DNA of 64,000 bases from Riptortus pedestris (taxonomy: Eukaryota > Arthropoda > Insecta > Hemiptera > Alydidae): contig CM032228.1 of the NCBI GenBank assembly GCA_019009955.1, positions 233,501-297,500 of the forward strand. Reading direction: 5' to 3'. How positions within the stretch are numbered: position 1 is the first letter of the stretch; each line of letters begins with the position of its first letter. This document shows positions 12,201-24,457 of the stretch, one piece after another. Under the pieces are notes generated by a model, which was not told where the DNA came from, did no database searches, and worked only from the letters and a program-made list of their open reading frames with translations. The translations under genes and the position numbers were made by a program.

Positions 12201-15200
12201 GTTCATGGAAAGGGCTCGTACACATGGAGCTGGATAAGGATCTGCAATGGTTTGAATCGGGCTGAGCTGATCACAAGCAGCTCATTTCACTTCATCTAAG
12301 GTCCCCACTACGGAGCTCAGTCCATGCCACATCATCCTGCTCATGGAAAGGGCTCGTACACATGGAGCTGGATAAGGATCTGCAATGGTTTGAATCGGGC
12401 TGAGCTGATCACAAGCAGCTCATTTCACTTCATCTAAGGTCCCAACTACAGAGCTCACTCCATGCCACATCATCCTGCTCATGGAAAGGGCTCGTACACA
12501 TGGAGCTGGATAAGGAACTGCAATGGTTTGAATCGGGCTGAGCTGATCACAAGCAGCTCATTTCACTTCATCTAAGGTCCCCACTACGGCGCTCACTCCA
12601 TGCCACATCATCCTGCTCATGGAAAGGGCTCGTACACATGGAGCTGGATAAGGAACTGCAATGGTTTGAATCGGGCTGAGCTGATCACAAGCAGCTCATT
12701 TCACTACATCTAAGGTCCCAACTACAGAGCTCACTCCATGCCACATCATCCTGTTCATGGAAAGGGCTCGTACACATGGAGCTGGATAAGGAACTGCAAT
12801 GGTTTGAATCGGGATGGGCTGATCACAAGCAGCTCATTTCACTTCATCTAAGGTCCCAACTACAGAGCTCACTCCATGCCACATCATCCTGCTCATGGAA
12901 AGGGCTCGTACACATGGAGCTGGATAAGGAACTGCAATGGTTTGAATCGGGATGAGCTGATCACAAGCAGCTCATTTCACTTCATCTAAGGTCCCCACTA
13001 CAGAGCTCACTCCATGCCACATCATCCTGCTCATGGAAAGGGCTCGTACACATGGAGCTGGATAAGGAACTGCAATGGTTTGAATCGGGCTGAGCTGATC
13101 ACAAGCAGCTCATTTCACTTTATCTAAGGTCCCAACTACAGAGCTCACTCCATGCCACATCATCCTGCTCATGGAAAGGGCTCGTACACATGGAGCTGGA
13201 TAAGGAACTGCAATGGTTTGAATCGGGCTGAGCTGATCACAAGCAGCTCATTTCACTTCATCTAAGGTCCCAACTACAGAGCTCACTCCATGCCACATCA
13301 TCCTGCTCATGGAAAGGGCTCGTACACATGGAGCTGGATAAGGATCTGCAATGGTTTGAATCGGGCTGAGCTGATCACAAGCAGCTCATTTCAGTTCATC
13401 TAAGGTCCCAACTACAGAGCTCACTCCATGCCACATCATCCTGCTCATGGAAAGGGCTCGTACACATGGAGCTGGATAAGGAACTGCAATGGTTTGAATC
13501 GGGCTGAGCTGATCACAAGCAGCTCATTTCACTTCATCTAAGGTCCCAACTACAGAGCTCAGTCCATGCCACATCATCCTGCTCATGGAAAGGGCTCGTA
13601 CACATGGAGCTGGATAAGGATCTGCAATGGTTTGAATCGGGCTGAGCTGATCACAAGCAGCTCATTTCACTTCATCTAAGGTCCCAACTACAGAGCTCAC
13701 TCCATGCCACATCATCCTGCTCATGGAAAGGGCTCGTACACATGGAGCTGGATAAGGATCTGCAATGGTTTGAATCGGGCTGAGCTGATCACAAGCAGCT
13801 CATTTCACTTCATCTAAGGTCCCAACTACAGAGCTCACTCCATGCCACATCATCCTGCTCATGGAAAGGGCTCGTACACATGGAGCTGGATAAGGATCTG
13901 CAATGGTTTGAATCGGGCTGAGCTGATCACAAGCAGCTCATTTCACTTCATCTAAGGTCCCAACTACAGAGCTCACTCCATGCCACATCATCCTGCTCAT
14001 GGAAAGGGCTCGTACACATGGAGCTGGATAAGGATCTGCAATGGTTTGAATCGGGCTGAGCTGATCACAAGCAGCTCATTTCACTTCATCTAAGGTCCCA
14101 ACTACAGAGCTCACTCCATGCCACATCATCCTGCTCATGGAAAGGGCTCGTACACGTGGAGCTGGATAAGGATCTGCAATGGTTTGAATCGGGCTGAGCT
14201 GATCACAAGCAGCTCATTTCACTTCATCTAAGGTCCCAACTACAGAGCTCAGTCCATGCCACATCATCCTGCTCATGGAAAGGGCTCGTACACATGGAGC
14301 TGGATAAGGAGCGGCCATGGGTTGACTCGGGCTGAGCTGATCACAAGCAGCTCATTTCACTACATCTAAGGTCCCAACTACAGAGCTCACTCCATGCCAC
14401 ATCATCCTGCTCATGGAAAGGGCTCGTACACATGGAGCTGGATAAGGAACTGCAATGGTTTGAATCGGGCTGAGCTGATCACAAGCAGCTCATTTCACTT
14501 CATCTAAGGTCCCAACTAACGAGCTCACTCCACGCCACTTCATCCTTCTCATGGCAAGGGCTCGTACACATGGAGCTGGATAAGGAACTGCAATGGTTTG
14601 AATCGGGCTGAGCTGATCACAAGCAGCTCATTTCACTTCATCTAAGGTCCCAACTACCGAGCTCAGTCCATGCCACATCATCCTGCTCATGGAAAGGGCT
14701 CGTACACATGGAGCTGGATAAGGAACTGCAATGGTTTGAATCGGGCTGAGCTGATCACAAGCAGCTCATTTCACTTCATCTAAGGTCCCCACTATGGAGC
14801 TCACTCCATGCCACTTCATCCTGCTCATGGCAAGGGCTCGTACACATGGAGCTGGATAAGGAACTGCAATGGTTTGAATCGGGCTGAGCTGATCACAAGC
14901 AGCTCATTTCACTTCATCTAAGGTCCCCACTACGGAGCTCAGTCCACGCCACTTTATCCTGTTCATGGAAAGGGCTCGTACACATGGAGCTGGATAAGGA
15001 TCTGCAATGGTTTGAATCGGGCTGAGCTGATCACAAGCAGCTCATTTCACTTCATCTAAGGTCCCAACTACAGAGCTCACTCCATGCCACATCATCCTGC
15101 TCATGGAAAGGGCTCGTACACATGGAGCTGGATAAGGATCTGCAATGGTTTGAATCGGGCTGAGCTGATCACAAGCAGCTCATTTCACTTTATCTAAGGT

Positions 15201-16350
15201 CCCAACTACAGAGCTCACTCCATGCCACTTTATCCTGCTCATGGAAAGGGCTCGTACACATGGAGCTGGATAAGGATCTGCAATGGTTTGAATCGGGATG
15301 AGCTGATCACAAGCAGCTCATTTCACTTCATCTAAGGTCCCAACTACAGAGCTCACTCCATGCCACATCATCCTGCTCATGGAAAGGGCTCGTACACATG
15401 GAGCTGGATAAGGAACTGCAATGGTTTGAATCGGGCTGAGCTGATCACAAGCAGCTCATTTCACTTCATCTAAGGTCCCCACTACAGAGCTCAGTCCACG
15501 CTACTTCATCCTGCTCATGGAAAGGGCTCGTACACATGGAGCTGGATAAGGAACTGCAATGGTTTGAATCGGGCTGAGCTGATCACAAGCAGCTCATTTC
15601 ACTTCATCTAAGGTCCCAACTACAGAGCTCACTCCATGCCACATCATCCTGCTCATGGAAAGGGCTCGTACACATGGAGCTGGATAAGGAACTGCAATGG
15701 TTTGAATCGGGCTGAGCTGATCACAAGCAGCTCATTTCACTTCATCTAAGGTCCCAACTACAGAGCTCACTCCATGCCACATCATCCTGCTCATGGAAAG
15801 GGCTCGTACACGTGGAGCTGGATAAGGATCTGCAATGGTTTGAATCGGGCTGAGCTGATCACAAGCAGCTCATTTCACTTCATCTAAGGTCCCCACTACA
15901 GAGCTCACTCCATGCCACTTCATCCTGCTCATGGAAAGGGCTCGTAAACATGGAGCTGGATAAGGAACTGCAATGGTTTGAATCGGGCTGAGCTGATCAC
16001 AAGCAGCTCATTTCACTTTATCTAAGGTCCCCACTACAGAGCTCACTCCATGCCACATCATCCTGCTCATGGAAAGGGCTCGTACACATGGAGCTGGATA
16101 AGGAACTGCAATGGTTTGAATCGGGCTGAGCTGATCACAAGCAGCTCATTTCACTTCATCTAAGGTCCCCACTACAGAGCTCAGTCCACGCTACTTCATC
16201 CTGCTCATGGAAAGGGCTCGTACACATGGAGCTGGATAAGGAACTGCAATGGTTTGAATCGGGCTGAGCTGATCACAAGCAGCTCATTTCACTTCATCTA
16301 AGGTCCCCACTACAGAGCTCAGTCCACGCTACTTCATCCTGCTCATGGAA
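9295..16350. repeat. 138 bp satellite array, 51 units
   Basis: Tandem array with a strictly constant period. The landmark GGCTCGTACAC falls at 9,315, 9,453, 9,591 and so on to 16,215, which is exactly 50 x 138 bp later. The last unit ends two bases short at 16,350, and a partial unit precedes 9,315. Units differ only by substitutions at a few positions (for example GATCTG/AACTGC, CGGGCTGAG/CGGGATGAG, CCCAACTACAG/CCCCACTATGG). Base composition is near 50% GC against an AT-rich flank. Each unit holds GAGCTGATCACAAGCAGCTC, a 6 bp stem with 8-base loop. No reading frame is used. Local higher-order structure is described in the findings. Confidence 0.98.
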
Positions 16351-16384
16351 TGGTATCGTACTCATTGAGACAGGGGTTAAAATT

Positions 16385-16385
<1 letters not shown>

Positions 16386-16449
<64 letters not shown>
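16386..16449. repeat. (TA)n microsatellite
   Basis: About 60 bp of TA dinucleotides directly left of a Helitron CTAG end. Confidence 0.95.
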
Positions 16450-16450
<1 letters not shown>

Positions 16451-17413
16451 TAGCTCAGATACCCGGCTTCGCTCGGGAATTCATATTAGGGTGGATGGTT
16501 ATGGTATTTTTTTGGCAAGGCTTTACTTTGCACAATATTTTGACATTTATGGTTAATACCCGTCGTTTCTGTGGATTTGTTAATAATAAAATTTATTTTT
16601 TATGTAAGACTTCACTGTCCTCCATATTGTCATTTTTCCCGTTTCCTATGCATTTTGAATTATAAGATTTGAATTATTGAGGACAAAATATTATAATTTG
16701 AACTAATTTTTCCAGGTGAGGTACCTGGTAGTTCATATTGAAAAGAATTGTTTAGCAAATTTCTCTAAATAACAAAATTAACAACTTTTGTTATGTTCAT
16801 ATTTGCCGAAACACCAATAGGAAACGAAATATCACTATTTTTAATTTCAGGTCTCCCTTATAACACCCACTCCTGCCCGTCCCTAGATATGTTAGTATGG
16901 TTTATCATAAGGAAGGCGTTAGTGCTAATACACATACCGAATGTTTTATTTAGTTCCGTTTAGTCTTTTGTACCAAATAAAATTGTTGACTCCCGCTATA
17001 ATTTTTAGCGTATAACTCATTTATACTTAGGTATGTGACGAAAATATATATAACAAATGTTACTCCAAATAACAAAATAAACAACTTTTGTGATGTGCAT
17101 AATTGCCGAAAGTGCATTAGGAAACGAAATATTGCTATATTTAATTTCAGCCCTCCTTTATAACCCCCACTCCTGTTCGTCTCAGAGAATATTAACATAG
17201 CCTAAAGTCTAACTTGGGTTAATAGTAATATACATACGAAGTTTCATAAAATTCGGTTCAGCCGTTTATGCGTGAAATGGTAACAAACAAAGAAATAAAC
17301 AAACAGACACCAAAGAAACAAAATGCAGTTATGGTATCTATGACATGTGAAACGAAAAGTTATCGTGAAATTTCGCGAAAAAAATCAATGTACAGACAGA
17401 GGTTACAATTTTA
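16450..17413 (-). mobile_element. Non-autonomous Helitron, compact full-length copy
   Basis: Minus-strand copy with both ends: CTAG and GC hairpin at 16,450-16,480, and the family 5' sequence (reverse of ATAAAATTGTAACC) at about 17,400-17,413, with TA repeats on both sides. At about 965 bp it is much shorter than the 1.5-2 kb copies, through loss of internal 295-298 bp subunits. No ORF for a Rep/helicase. Confidence 0.8.
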
Positions 17414-17445
17414 TATATATATATAAATATATATATACATATATA

Positions 17446-18392
17446 CTAGCTCATATACATGGCTTCGCTCGGGAATTCACTTGAGGCTGAATGGTGATGG
17501 TATATTTTTGGCAAGGCTTTACTTTTCACGACATTTACCCGTCCCAGTGTTTAGGGTTAACAAGCGTCGTTTCTGTGGATTTGTTAATAATGAAATTAAT
17601 TTTTTATGTAAGACTTCACAGTCCTGCATATTATCATATTTCCCGTTTCCTGTGTATTATGCATAGATTGGAATTATTAAGGAGAAAATATTGACATACA
17701 TTTGAATTAATTTTTAAGGTGAGGTTAATATAAGGTTTCATATTGAAATGAAGTGTTGAGGAAATTTTCTAAATAACAGAATAAAAGACTTTTTTTATGT
17801 GCATATTTGGTGAAACCTCAATGGGAAATCACTATTATTAATTTCAGGCCTCCCTTATAACCCCCACTCCTGCCCGTCCCTATAAATGTTACTATGGCTT
17901 ATTATGAGGAAGGCGTTAGTACTAATTCAAATATCGAGTGTGGTTTAGTTCGGTTGAGTCTTTTGTGCCAAATAAAATTGTTGACTCCCGCTATAATTTT
18001 TAGCGTTTAACACATTTATACTTCGGTATACGACGATAGTGTACGTGACAAAAGTTACTCTAAATAACAAAATAAACAACTTTTGTTATGTTCATATTTG
18101 CCGAAAAACGAATAGAAAACGAAATGCCGCTATTTTAAATTCAGGCCCCCCTTACGACCCCCACTCCTGTTCGTCTCAGAGGATATTAATATAGCCTAAA
18201 GTCTAAGTTGGGTTAGTAGTAATATACATACCATGTTTCATAAAATTCGGTTCAGCCGTTTATGCGTGAAAAGGTAACAAACAAACAAACAAATAAACAA
18301 ACATACAAACACACACGAAAGAAACAAAATGCAGTTATGATGTCTATGACATGTGAAACGAAAAGTAATCGTCTAATTTCGCGCAAAAAATT
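17446..18392 (-). mobile_element. Helitron, minus strand, 5'-truncated
   Basis: Starts with CTAG at 17,446; the hairpin is weakened by substitutions (ACATGGCTTCGCTCGGGA). It continues through subunits and the AAACAAAC stretch (18,280-18,310) and breaks off inside the 5' block near 18,392, where it meets the next copy head to head. Confidence 0.7.
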
Positions 18393-18423
18393 GACATACC
18401 GAGTTTTGTTAAGTTCGGTTCAA

Positions 18424-20481
18424 TCGTTATAACAATTTTTTTCGAGAAATTTCACGATAATTTTTCGTTTCACATGTCATAGACACCATAAATGCATTTT
18501 GTTTCTTTGGTGTCTGCTTGTTTGTTTGTTTGTTACCTTTTCACGCATAAACGGCTGAACCGAATTTTATGAAACTTGGTATGTATATTACCACTAACCC
18601 AACTTAGACTTTAAGCTATATTAATATCCTCTGAGACGAACAGGAGTGGGGGTTATAAGGGAAGCCTGAAATTAAAAATAACGATATTTAAGTCCTATTG
18701 GGTTTTCGGCAAATATAAACATAACAAAAGTTGTTTATTTTGTTATTTAGAGTAACTTTTGTTATATTCACTTTTGTTGTATACCTAAGTATAAACGAGA
18801 TATACACAAAAACCTATAACGAATGTGAACAATTTTATTTGAGACGAAAGACCCAACCGAAATGAATAAAACTCGGTATGTGTATTAGCAATAACGCTTT
18901 CATTATAATAAGCCATACTAACATTTCTAGGGACGGCCAGGAGTGGGGGTTGTAAGAGAGGCCTGAATTTAAAATAGTAGTATTTCGTTTCTGTTCGTTT
19001 TTGGGCAAAGATGAACCTAACAAAAGTTGTTTATTTTGTTATTTAGAGTACCTTTTGTTAAATATTCATTTTTGAATTTTAACGAAGTATAAACGAGATT
19101 TATACTATAAACTAAAGCGGGAGTCAACTATTTTATTGGGCTCTAACGATTGAACTGAACTTAACAAATCTCGGTATGTCAATTAGCATTAATTCTCCCA
19201 TGATTATAATCTATATTAAAATTTTTAGGTTTGAACGGGAGTGGGAGTTATAAGGGAGGTCTGAAGTAAAAATTCACGATATTTCATTTTCTATTTGTTT
19301 TTCGGCAAAGGTGCACATAACAAAAGTTGTTTACTTTGTTATTTAGAGCAACGTTTGTTTCATTCACTTATGTCGTAAAATGAAGTAAATACTACGATTT
19401 TATTAGTTCTTATTTAAGTGTTTTTAATATAGGCATATTATGGCATATGATGTTATGTTTTAGCCTTATCTATTTCGATTGTTTAGTACTAAGTATGATT
19501 CGGATTAGTGAGATTATAAATCTCCCTCCCCCTTCGCCTCATTTATTTATTTTCCCTAGAAAATAACTTTGTTATTTATTTCCAATAGAAATTTAACCTA
19601 TAAGAGCATTCCCATTATTTAATTTGTATAATGTATTATTTAAAAATAATATCGTGCTGATTTTCCTTAAGGAGTGATAGCGGAAGTACTAGGGAATCAT
19701 ACCTTTGGATTTTCGTTATATAGGTACTATCTTATTTCCTATATCTTCATGTTATTGAAACAAATATGTACTATCATAACAATTAATCGTTAATGGCATT
19801 ATGACAAAAGCCAAAATGCTCTTAAACTCGATATGATTGTTTAAAGTATTACATACTTAGGTTGCAGGGACGTCTACGATCTCTTCCCCTCGACTAGCTT
19901 TTTGAATATAATTGAAATTATTTTTAGGGTAACACTATTATTTAATTCCATCAAGTAGATAAATTATTACAATAATATTTTGAATTAATAATTTAAGGAG
20001 AAGAGTGTTGATAGCTCTAATGCGAGAGCGGAAATAGACGGAGGTTAATAGAGTTAATTGAGTTTACTAATTTCCTGTGAAATGCTGGGCATTACGGGAA
20101 GTGATTACCACTGAGATCTACTATTATGAATATTACCTTACGTGCTAAACTATGCTTAAACTATATGTGCTCGGATTGGTTTTTGACAGGAAATAAGTTT
20201 CATTATCGACGATATTTAATTGTAATAAATACTATCCATGATTATGGTTTGAAGTATTCAAAAAGGTGAATTAAAAAGTGGCAAGGGATAGATTAGGAAC
20301 ACATTTTTATTTATTCTCAAATATTAAAATTTCTCATTTATAAGTCGCCTGCCTGACCCTCACAGCAAAAGAATGCGCGCCGACGGGAAGTGTAGTTCTA
20401 AACATTCAAGCCTTGCCCAAAAAAATACTATCATCATTCAGTCTTAAATGATTTCCCGAGCGAAGCCGGGTGCCTTAGCTA

Positions 20482-20482
<1 letters not shown>
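18424..20482 (+). mobile_element. Non-autonomous Helitron, about 2 kb
   Basis: Begins inside the 5' block (TTTCGAGAAATTTCACGATA) and ends with CCCGAGCGAAGCCGGG and CTAG at 20,479-20,482. It holds several 295-298 bp subunits and then a roughly 1 kb 3' region shared with the copy at 28,900-31,097 (landmark GAGTGATAGCGGAAG). Only the extreme 5' end is lost. No coding capacity. Confidence 0.75.

Positions 20483-20538
<56 letters not shown>
20483..20538. repeat. (TA)n between two Helitron 3' ends
   Basis: TA tract flanked on both sides by CTAG ends of Helitrons facing each other tail to tail. Confidence 0.95.
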
Positions 20539-20539
<1 letters not shown>

Positions 20540-21197
20540 TAGCTCAGATACCCGGCTTCGCCCGGGAATTCATTTGAGGCTGAATGGTGATGGTATTTTT
20601 TTAGCAGGCTTTACATTGCACAATATTTTGACATTTACCCGTCCCAGTGTTTAGGATTGATACCCGTCTTTCCCGTGGATTTGCTAATAATAGAATTATT
20701 TGTTCGATAAGGCTTCACAGTCTTCGATATTTTTATATTTCCCGTCTCTTATACATGTAAATATAGTGAATTTGTATTTCAGGCCTCCCTTATAACCCCC
20801 CTCCCGTTCGAAATGCTAATTGACATACCGAGTTTTGTTAAGTTCGGTTCAGCCGTTAGTGCCCGCTAAAGTTTTAACGTATAACTCATTTATACTTAGG
20901 TATACGACAAAAGTGTATATAACAAAAATTACTCCAAATAACAAAATAAATAACTTTTGTTATGTTTATATTTGCGGAAAAACCAATAGGAAACGAAATA
21001 TCGCTATTTTTAATTTCAGGCTTCCCTTATAACCCCCACTCCTGCCTGTCCATGGACATGTTGGTATGGCTTATTATAATGAAGGCGTTAGTGCTAATAC
21101 ACATATCGAATTTTATTTATTTCGGTTGAGTCCCTTGTACGAAATAAAATGTTTGACTTCCGCTATAGTGATTAGCGTATAACTCATTTATACTTAG

Positions 21198-21645
21198 TGT
21201 AATAGGGATTTCTGTGAGAGGGAGGTGATGATAGTCCTATTTCTCTTAAATCCATATATTTTACAAATAGATTAAAAAGTAGTTAACACAAAAAATATAA
21301 ACACCATAAAAACTAAATAAACGGGAATGGGACTGGCTATCAGATAAATGGGTATGACAAAGGTCTCTCACCTAGGATTATCCATGGCCAATACATGCTG
21401 AGGGTCTGCTCTGCTACAGCACTGACACGCACACCCAGTCCCTGCCTGCAGGACACTGTCCCCCCGGCCTCACCTCTTGCACCGGTCAGCAGAAAACCCC
21501 TCTCTAGCACCAGCCAGCCCCACCCAAGTAAACTCATATTAAATAATTAATATCTTACACAATTACCTTATACAAATACATGATTAATAGCTATTAACTA
21601 AACACTCTACCCTTTACAATTAAACTAAACACACTACCCTTTACA
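21198..21645 (-). repeat. 3' LTR of the endogenous retrovirus (448 bp)
   Basis: Shares TGTAATAGGGATTTCTGTGA at the left and CTACCCTTTACA at the right with the other LTR, but holds 276 bp more, a partly GC-rich block at about 21,261-21,540. The extra block is bounded by AAATA on both sides. Confidence 0.85.
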
Positions 21646-21660
21646 ATACCCCCCTCACTG
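21646..21660 (-). other. Polypurine tract
   Basis: On the minus strand CAGTGAGGGGGGTAT directly precedes the 3' LTR, the expected place for the plus-strand DNA primer. Confidence 0.7.
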
Positions 21661-21721
21661 AAAAAGTGTCGCTTCACTCCTGAACGGCACTTTAGAACAA
21701 CACTATTCGAGGGTCCCGGTA

Positions 21722-23610
21722 CTATGAGTCCAAATTCTCCACCGGCCCCTTAGGGGTTTTCACCTCTACGTGCCGCAACGCTTCCTCCAAAGCGCACCCC
21801 GTCTTCGGTCTCCTCAGCCATACTCCGCCGCATCTTGGCCATCCAATAACCGCCACGAAGGCGATGCCTCCCACCAAAAGGGTTGTCCCGAAGCCGACCA
21901 CCATCCACATGAATAGTTCCCATCCTGAAGCTTCAACGTGGCTCCTTCAGCGCAGTTCCTGTAGGTGATTCTCCACCTCCGCCAACGTCGTCCAAGCCTT
22001 CCTGCTGCTTCCTGGATTCCCCTCTACCGCCAAAAGTGAAGAAACAGCCTTTCGCACCTCTGTCGTATTCCAGGCCGACAGAGCGGGAAGCGCCTGTGGG
22101 TCGTTAGGCTTCACTTCCATCCATGTCCAGTTGGCCGAGATCCATTTTTCCGTGTCTACGGCCCATAGGCAACAGGACGTATTCTGGCATCCGTACTGTA
22201 CAGCCTTGAGGAAACTCGAAGTCGCCCGCTTCCGTTGAGGTACCGCTCGAAGGATTGTGTGCCTCCAAATCCATGGCACATTACCTGGGCCCTGGTGGAT
22301 GACGTTAAGCTGTATATCCATTCTTCATGGTGCTCATCCCATAACCACGATGAGCCAAAGCCTTCCAAAGCCAATTTCCACCTACATGAGGGCGCGGCCT
22401 TGCCGTGAAACATTTCAATTATACAGGAAGACGTACTCTCTGTTAACATGATGGGAAATCTAGCCGGGCAGACATAAATTTTCCCCCTGGTTACACCTAC
22501 TCCATTCCTTGTCGTTTAATAGGGCATACTGCTGCCCGTCCTTACTCGCGAGAAGCACCTCTGCTTCTGGCAGCGCCTGCAGGAACACGCCTGTAGAGTT
22601 GTGCCGTTGGGGCCGTGCGTACACGCTGTATGCCGTCATGGGCGGTCCTAACGTCTTCAGTGGTAGGTCTATGACCGCCCATACCTCGTGTGTCGTAGCC
22701 ACAAGTTGAACCTTCGCCAGACCGTAGTAGGCGTTTGGCTCGTCCGCACCTGAAACCAAGGTCACACCCATCGGGAGAGCCAGCTCCACTTCCCGAAGGA
22801 TTCCCTCTAGTTCCCAACTCCGCAATAGGTCCCTTGAAAAGATTCCCCTTTGGCACAACTCCACCCCCCTTACTATTTCCTCAAGCCTAAATAACATCTC
22901 GAAAGTGGCAAGTTCAAGGTTACGAAGAGAGGCAGTAATAGTTACTGTTTGATTTAAAAGCGCCATTGAGTGGGACACTGCTTCACCTATCCCCTCAAGT
23001 CGTGAGGTGGTCTCCCTTAGAATCCTACCCACGGTAGCCGCTGTACGTCTTAAGCGATCTCCCTGTTCTTCCACCCTGATTAGGCTCTGCCTGGCAAGCG
23101 TTACTTGTTCCTTTGCCACGTGCCATGTGGACTCCGCCGTGTCCTTGACCCCCTGAAGATCCCGCCGGAGTTCTTCAGCATCATCCGCATCAGGGTTGCC
23201 AAAGAGATATTTTATCGCCTTCCCCCCGAAGTTAAAAAGGCCCCTCTTTTGTCGCGGAACCACCAGAAGACTCTTAAGTCTTCCCAGTAAAGCATCGCAA
23301 TGCTCGACCAGCCGGGAGGTTCTCATATATTCTTCCTCTAGTATCGAGAGCTCGGGTGTCCTAGAAGGGAATGAGCTAAGTCCTCCTGAGTCTCCCAAAG
23401 CGCCTGTTGTAGGCCTTCGAAACTCTTATCCATCCTGGTGACATTGATGTCAACTATCAGTCTCCAACGTTCTCCAGTTACCACAACTTCGCCCAGCCGA
23501 AGGAAGACCAGACTCCCCTCATTCCTGGGTGTCACGATGGCCCCTACCACTCGTGCCACACCTAACAAAACAAACCGAATTAGGATTTGACTTGCAAACC
23601 CAGGTGCTGG
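21722..23610 (-). pseudogene. env: Envelope glycoprotein (baculovirus F / errantivirus type), frameshifted
   Basis: Read on the minus strand. A hydrophobic signal-like segment lies near 23,570, followed by the start of the ectodomain. After a frame change near 23,390, the piece ending at 22,460 shows a furin-type site RQKR followed by the fusion peptide start GLFNFGG and KYLFG, then long heptad-rich helices. This is the F1 layout of class I fusion proteins of baculoviruses and errantiviruses. Further frame changes lie near 22,450 and 22,156-22,320, in the cysteine- and tryptophan-rich part. The last piece (21,722-21,910) has a transmembrane helix (GTTLLVGGIAFVAVIGW) and a short tail. At least three frame breaks make it non-functional as it stands. 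The family defines it as a membrane fusion protein; no activity is expected here. Confidence 0.85.
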
Positions 23611-23990
23611 AAATCCTTACTCTAAGAATATCGACTTGATGATAGAAATTCATCACGGGTCCTAAGCCCCCTGGATCATCAGGTGCTCTACGATGCCGAA
23701 GTTGGTACGGAGACCGCGGCGCAACGTCCCTGGCCAAGTGCGGGGGATTCCATTCGGGGTCCTGTGTAAGTTCTCCCGACCTTTCCGACTCTTCTTCACT
23801 CCCTTCGGAAACCGTCCCCCCCCTAGGGGCCCGAAGAGTGGAATCCTCTCCTGAATCGCTACTTTCCCCTGGAACGAGGGTACTTTCCTCGACACGGTTA
23901 GGGGCGGATCTGTCTTCCGTACGCAACACGTCTTCGGGGCATATTGCGTAAGCCTTGCCCGCAATCTCACCCTTATTCAACGTTAATTCG
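23519..23990 (-). pseudogene. Pol C-terminal tail (post-integrase region)
   Basis: 153 codons from 23,980, in a different frame from the protease. The first residues (KGEIAGKAYAICPEDV) look like the end of the protease domain after a one-base slip near 23,990. They pass directly into an acidic linker and then SPYQLRHR, a motif usual at the very end of gypsy-type pol just before env. RT, RNase H and integrase core, normally some 900 residues, are therefore deleted between protease and pol tail. Overlap with the env start is normal for errantiviruses. Confidence 0.65.
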
Positions 23991-23999
23991 GTGGAGGTT

Positions 24000-24457
24000 T
24001 CATTTTAGTACCTTCAGCCACAAAACGCTTGAGCTTCCGTCTACCACCACCCGCGCTATCCTCAGACCGCTAGCTGCCACAAGTTCAGGTTCGACCAGCA
24101 CCGGTCCGTCCGGCTTACGGCCTCTCATCTTCCCAGGCACCAAGGCTTCACAGTAAGGGGGGATTACTTCCGCCCTCTGTACCTTCACGAAACGATTCAC
24201 CTCATCGTAGCCCAAAGAGATTCCTTTCAAGTCTCCCTTCTTCGGTCTACCCTTAGAGATTGGCGCCTCAGGGGATTTAGACAATGCACGACTGCCGACG
24301 GCGGTTCCTCTGATAGGCTTCTTGAGGAGTGTGACATCAGCCCCCGTATCTAATAGCATTAGGTGTGGGAGGCCGTCTATGCTCACTTGGACTGTAAACC
24401 CAGGCTTTTCCCCTCCTCCAATCCCGTGGAGCCTAACGTCTCTATCCCCGCCTTTTC
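24000..24457 (-). pseudogene. Retroviral aspartic protease domain
   Basis: Read on the minus strand in the -1 frame relative to the end of gag, so gag and pro probably overlapped by frameshifting as in other errantiviruses; I see no clear slippery heptamer. The catalytic signature LLDTGADVTLL is intact near 24,350. The domain is otherwise full enough (about 130 residues), but the frame closes at 24,000 just before the strand that continues in the next ORF. Confidence 0.75.

Noticed and set aside
9295..16350. CRISPR-like array
   Set aside because: Repeats are directly contiguous with no unique spacers, unit length is 138 bp, and the setting is eukaryotic. It is a satellite.
16350..16556. ORFs encoding long IYIYIY runs (also near 20,448, 26,339, 28,021)
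   Set aside because: They are translations of (TA)n microsatellites and Helitron ends; no independent coding evidence.
22156..22451. Several overlapping ORFs on both strands in the env region counted as separate genes
   Set aside because: They are shadow frames or frameshifted parts of one decayed env gene.
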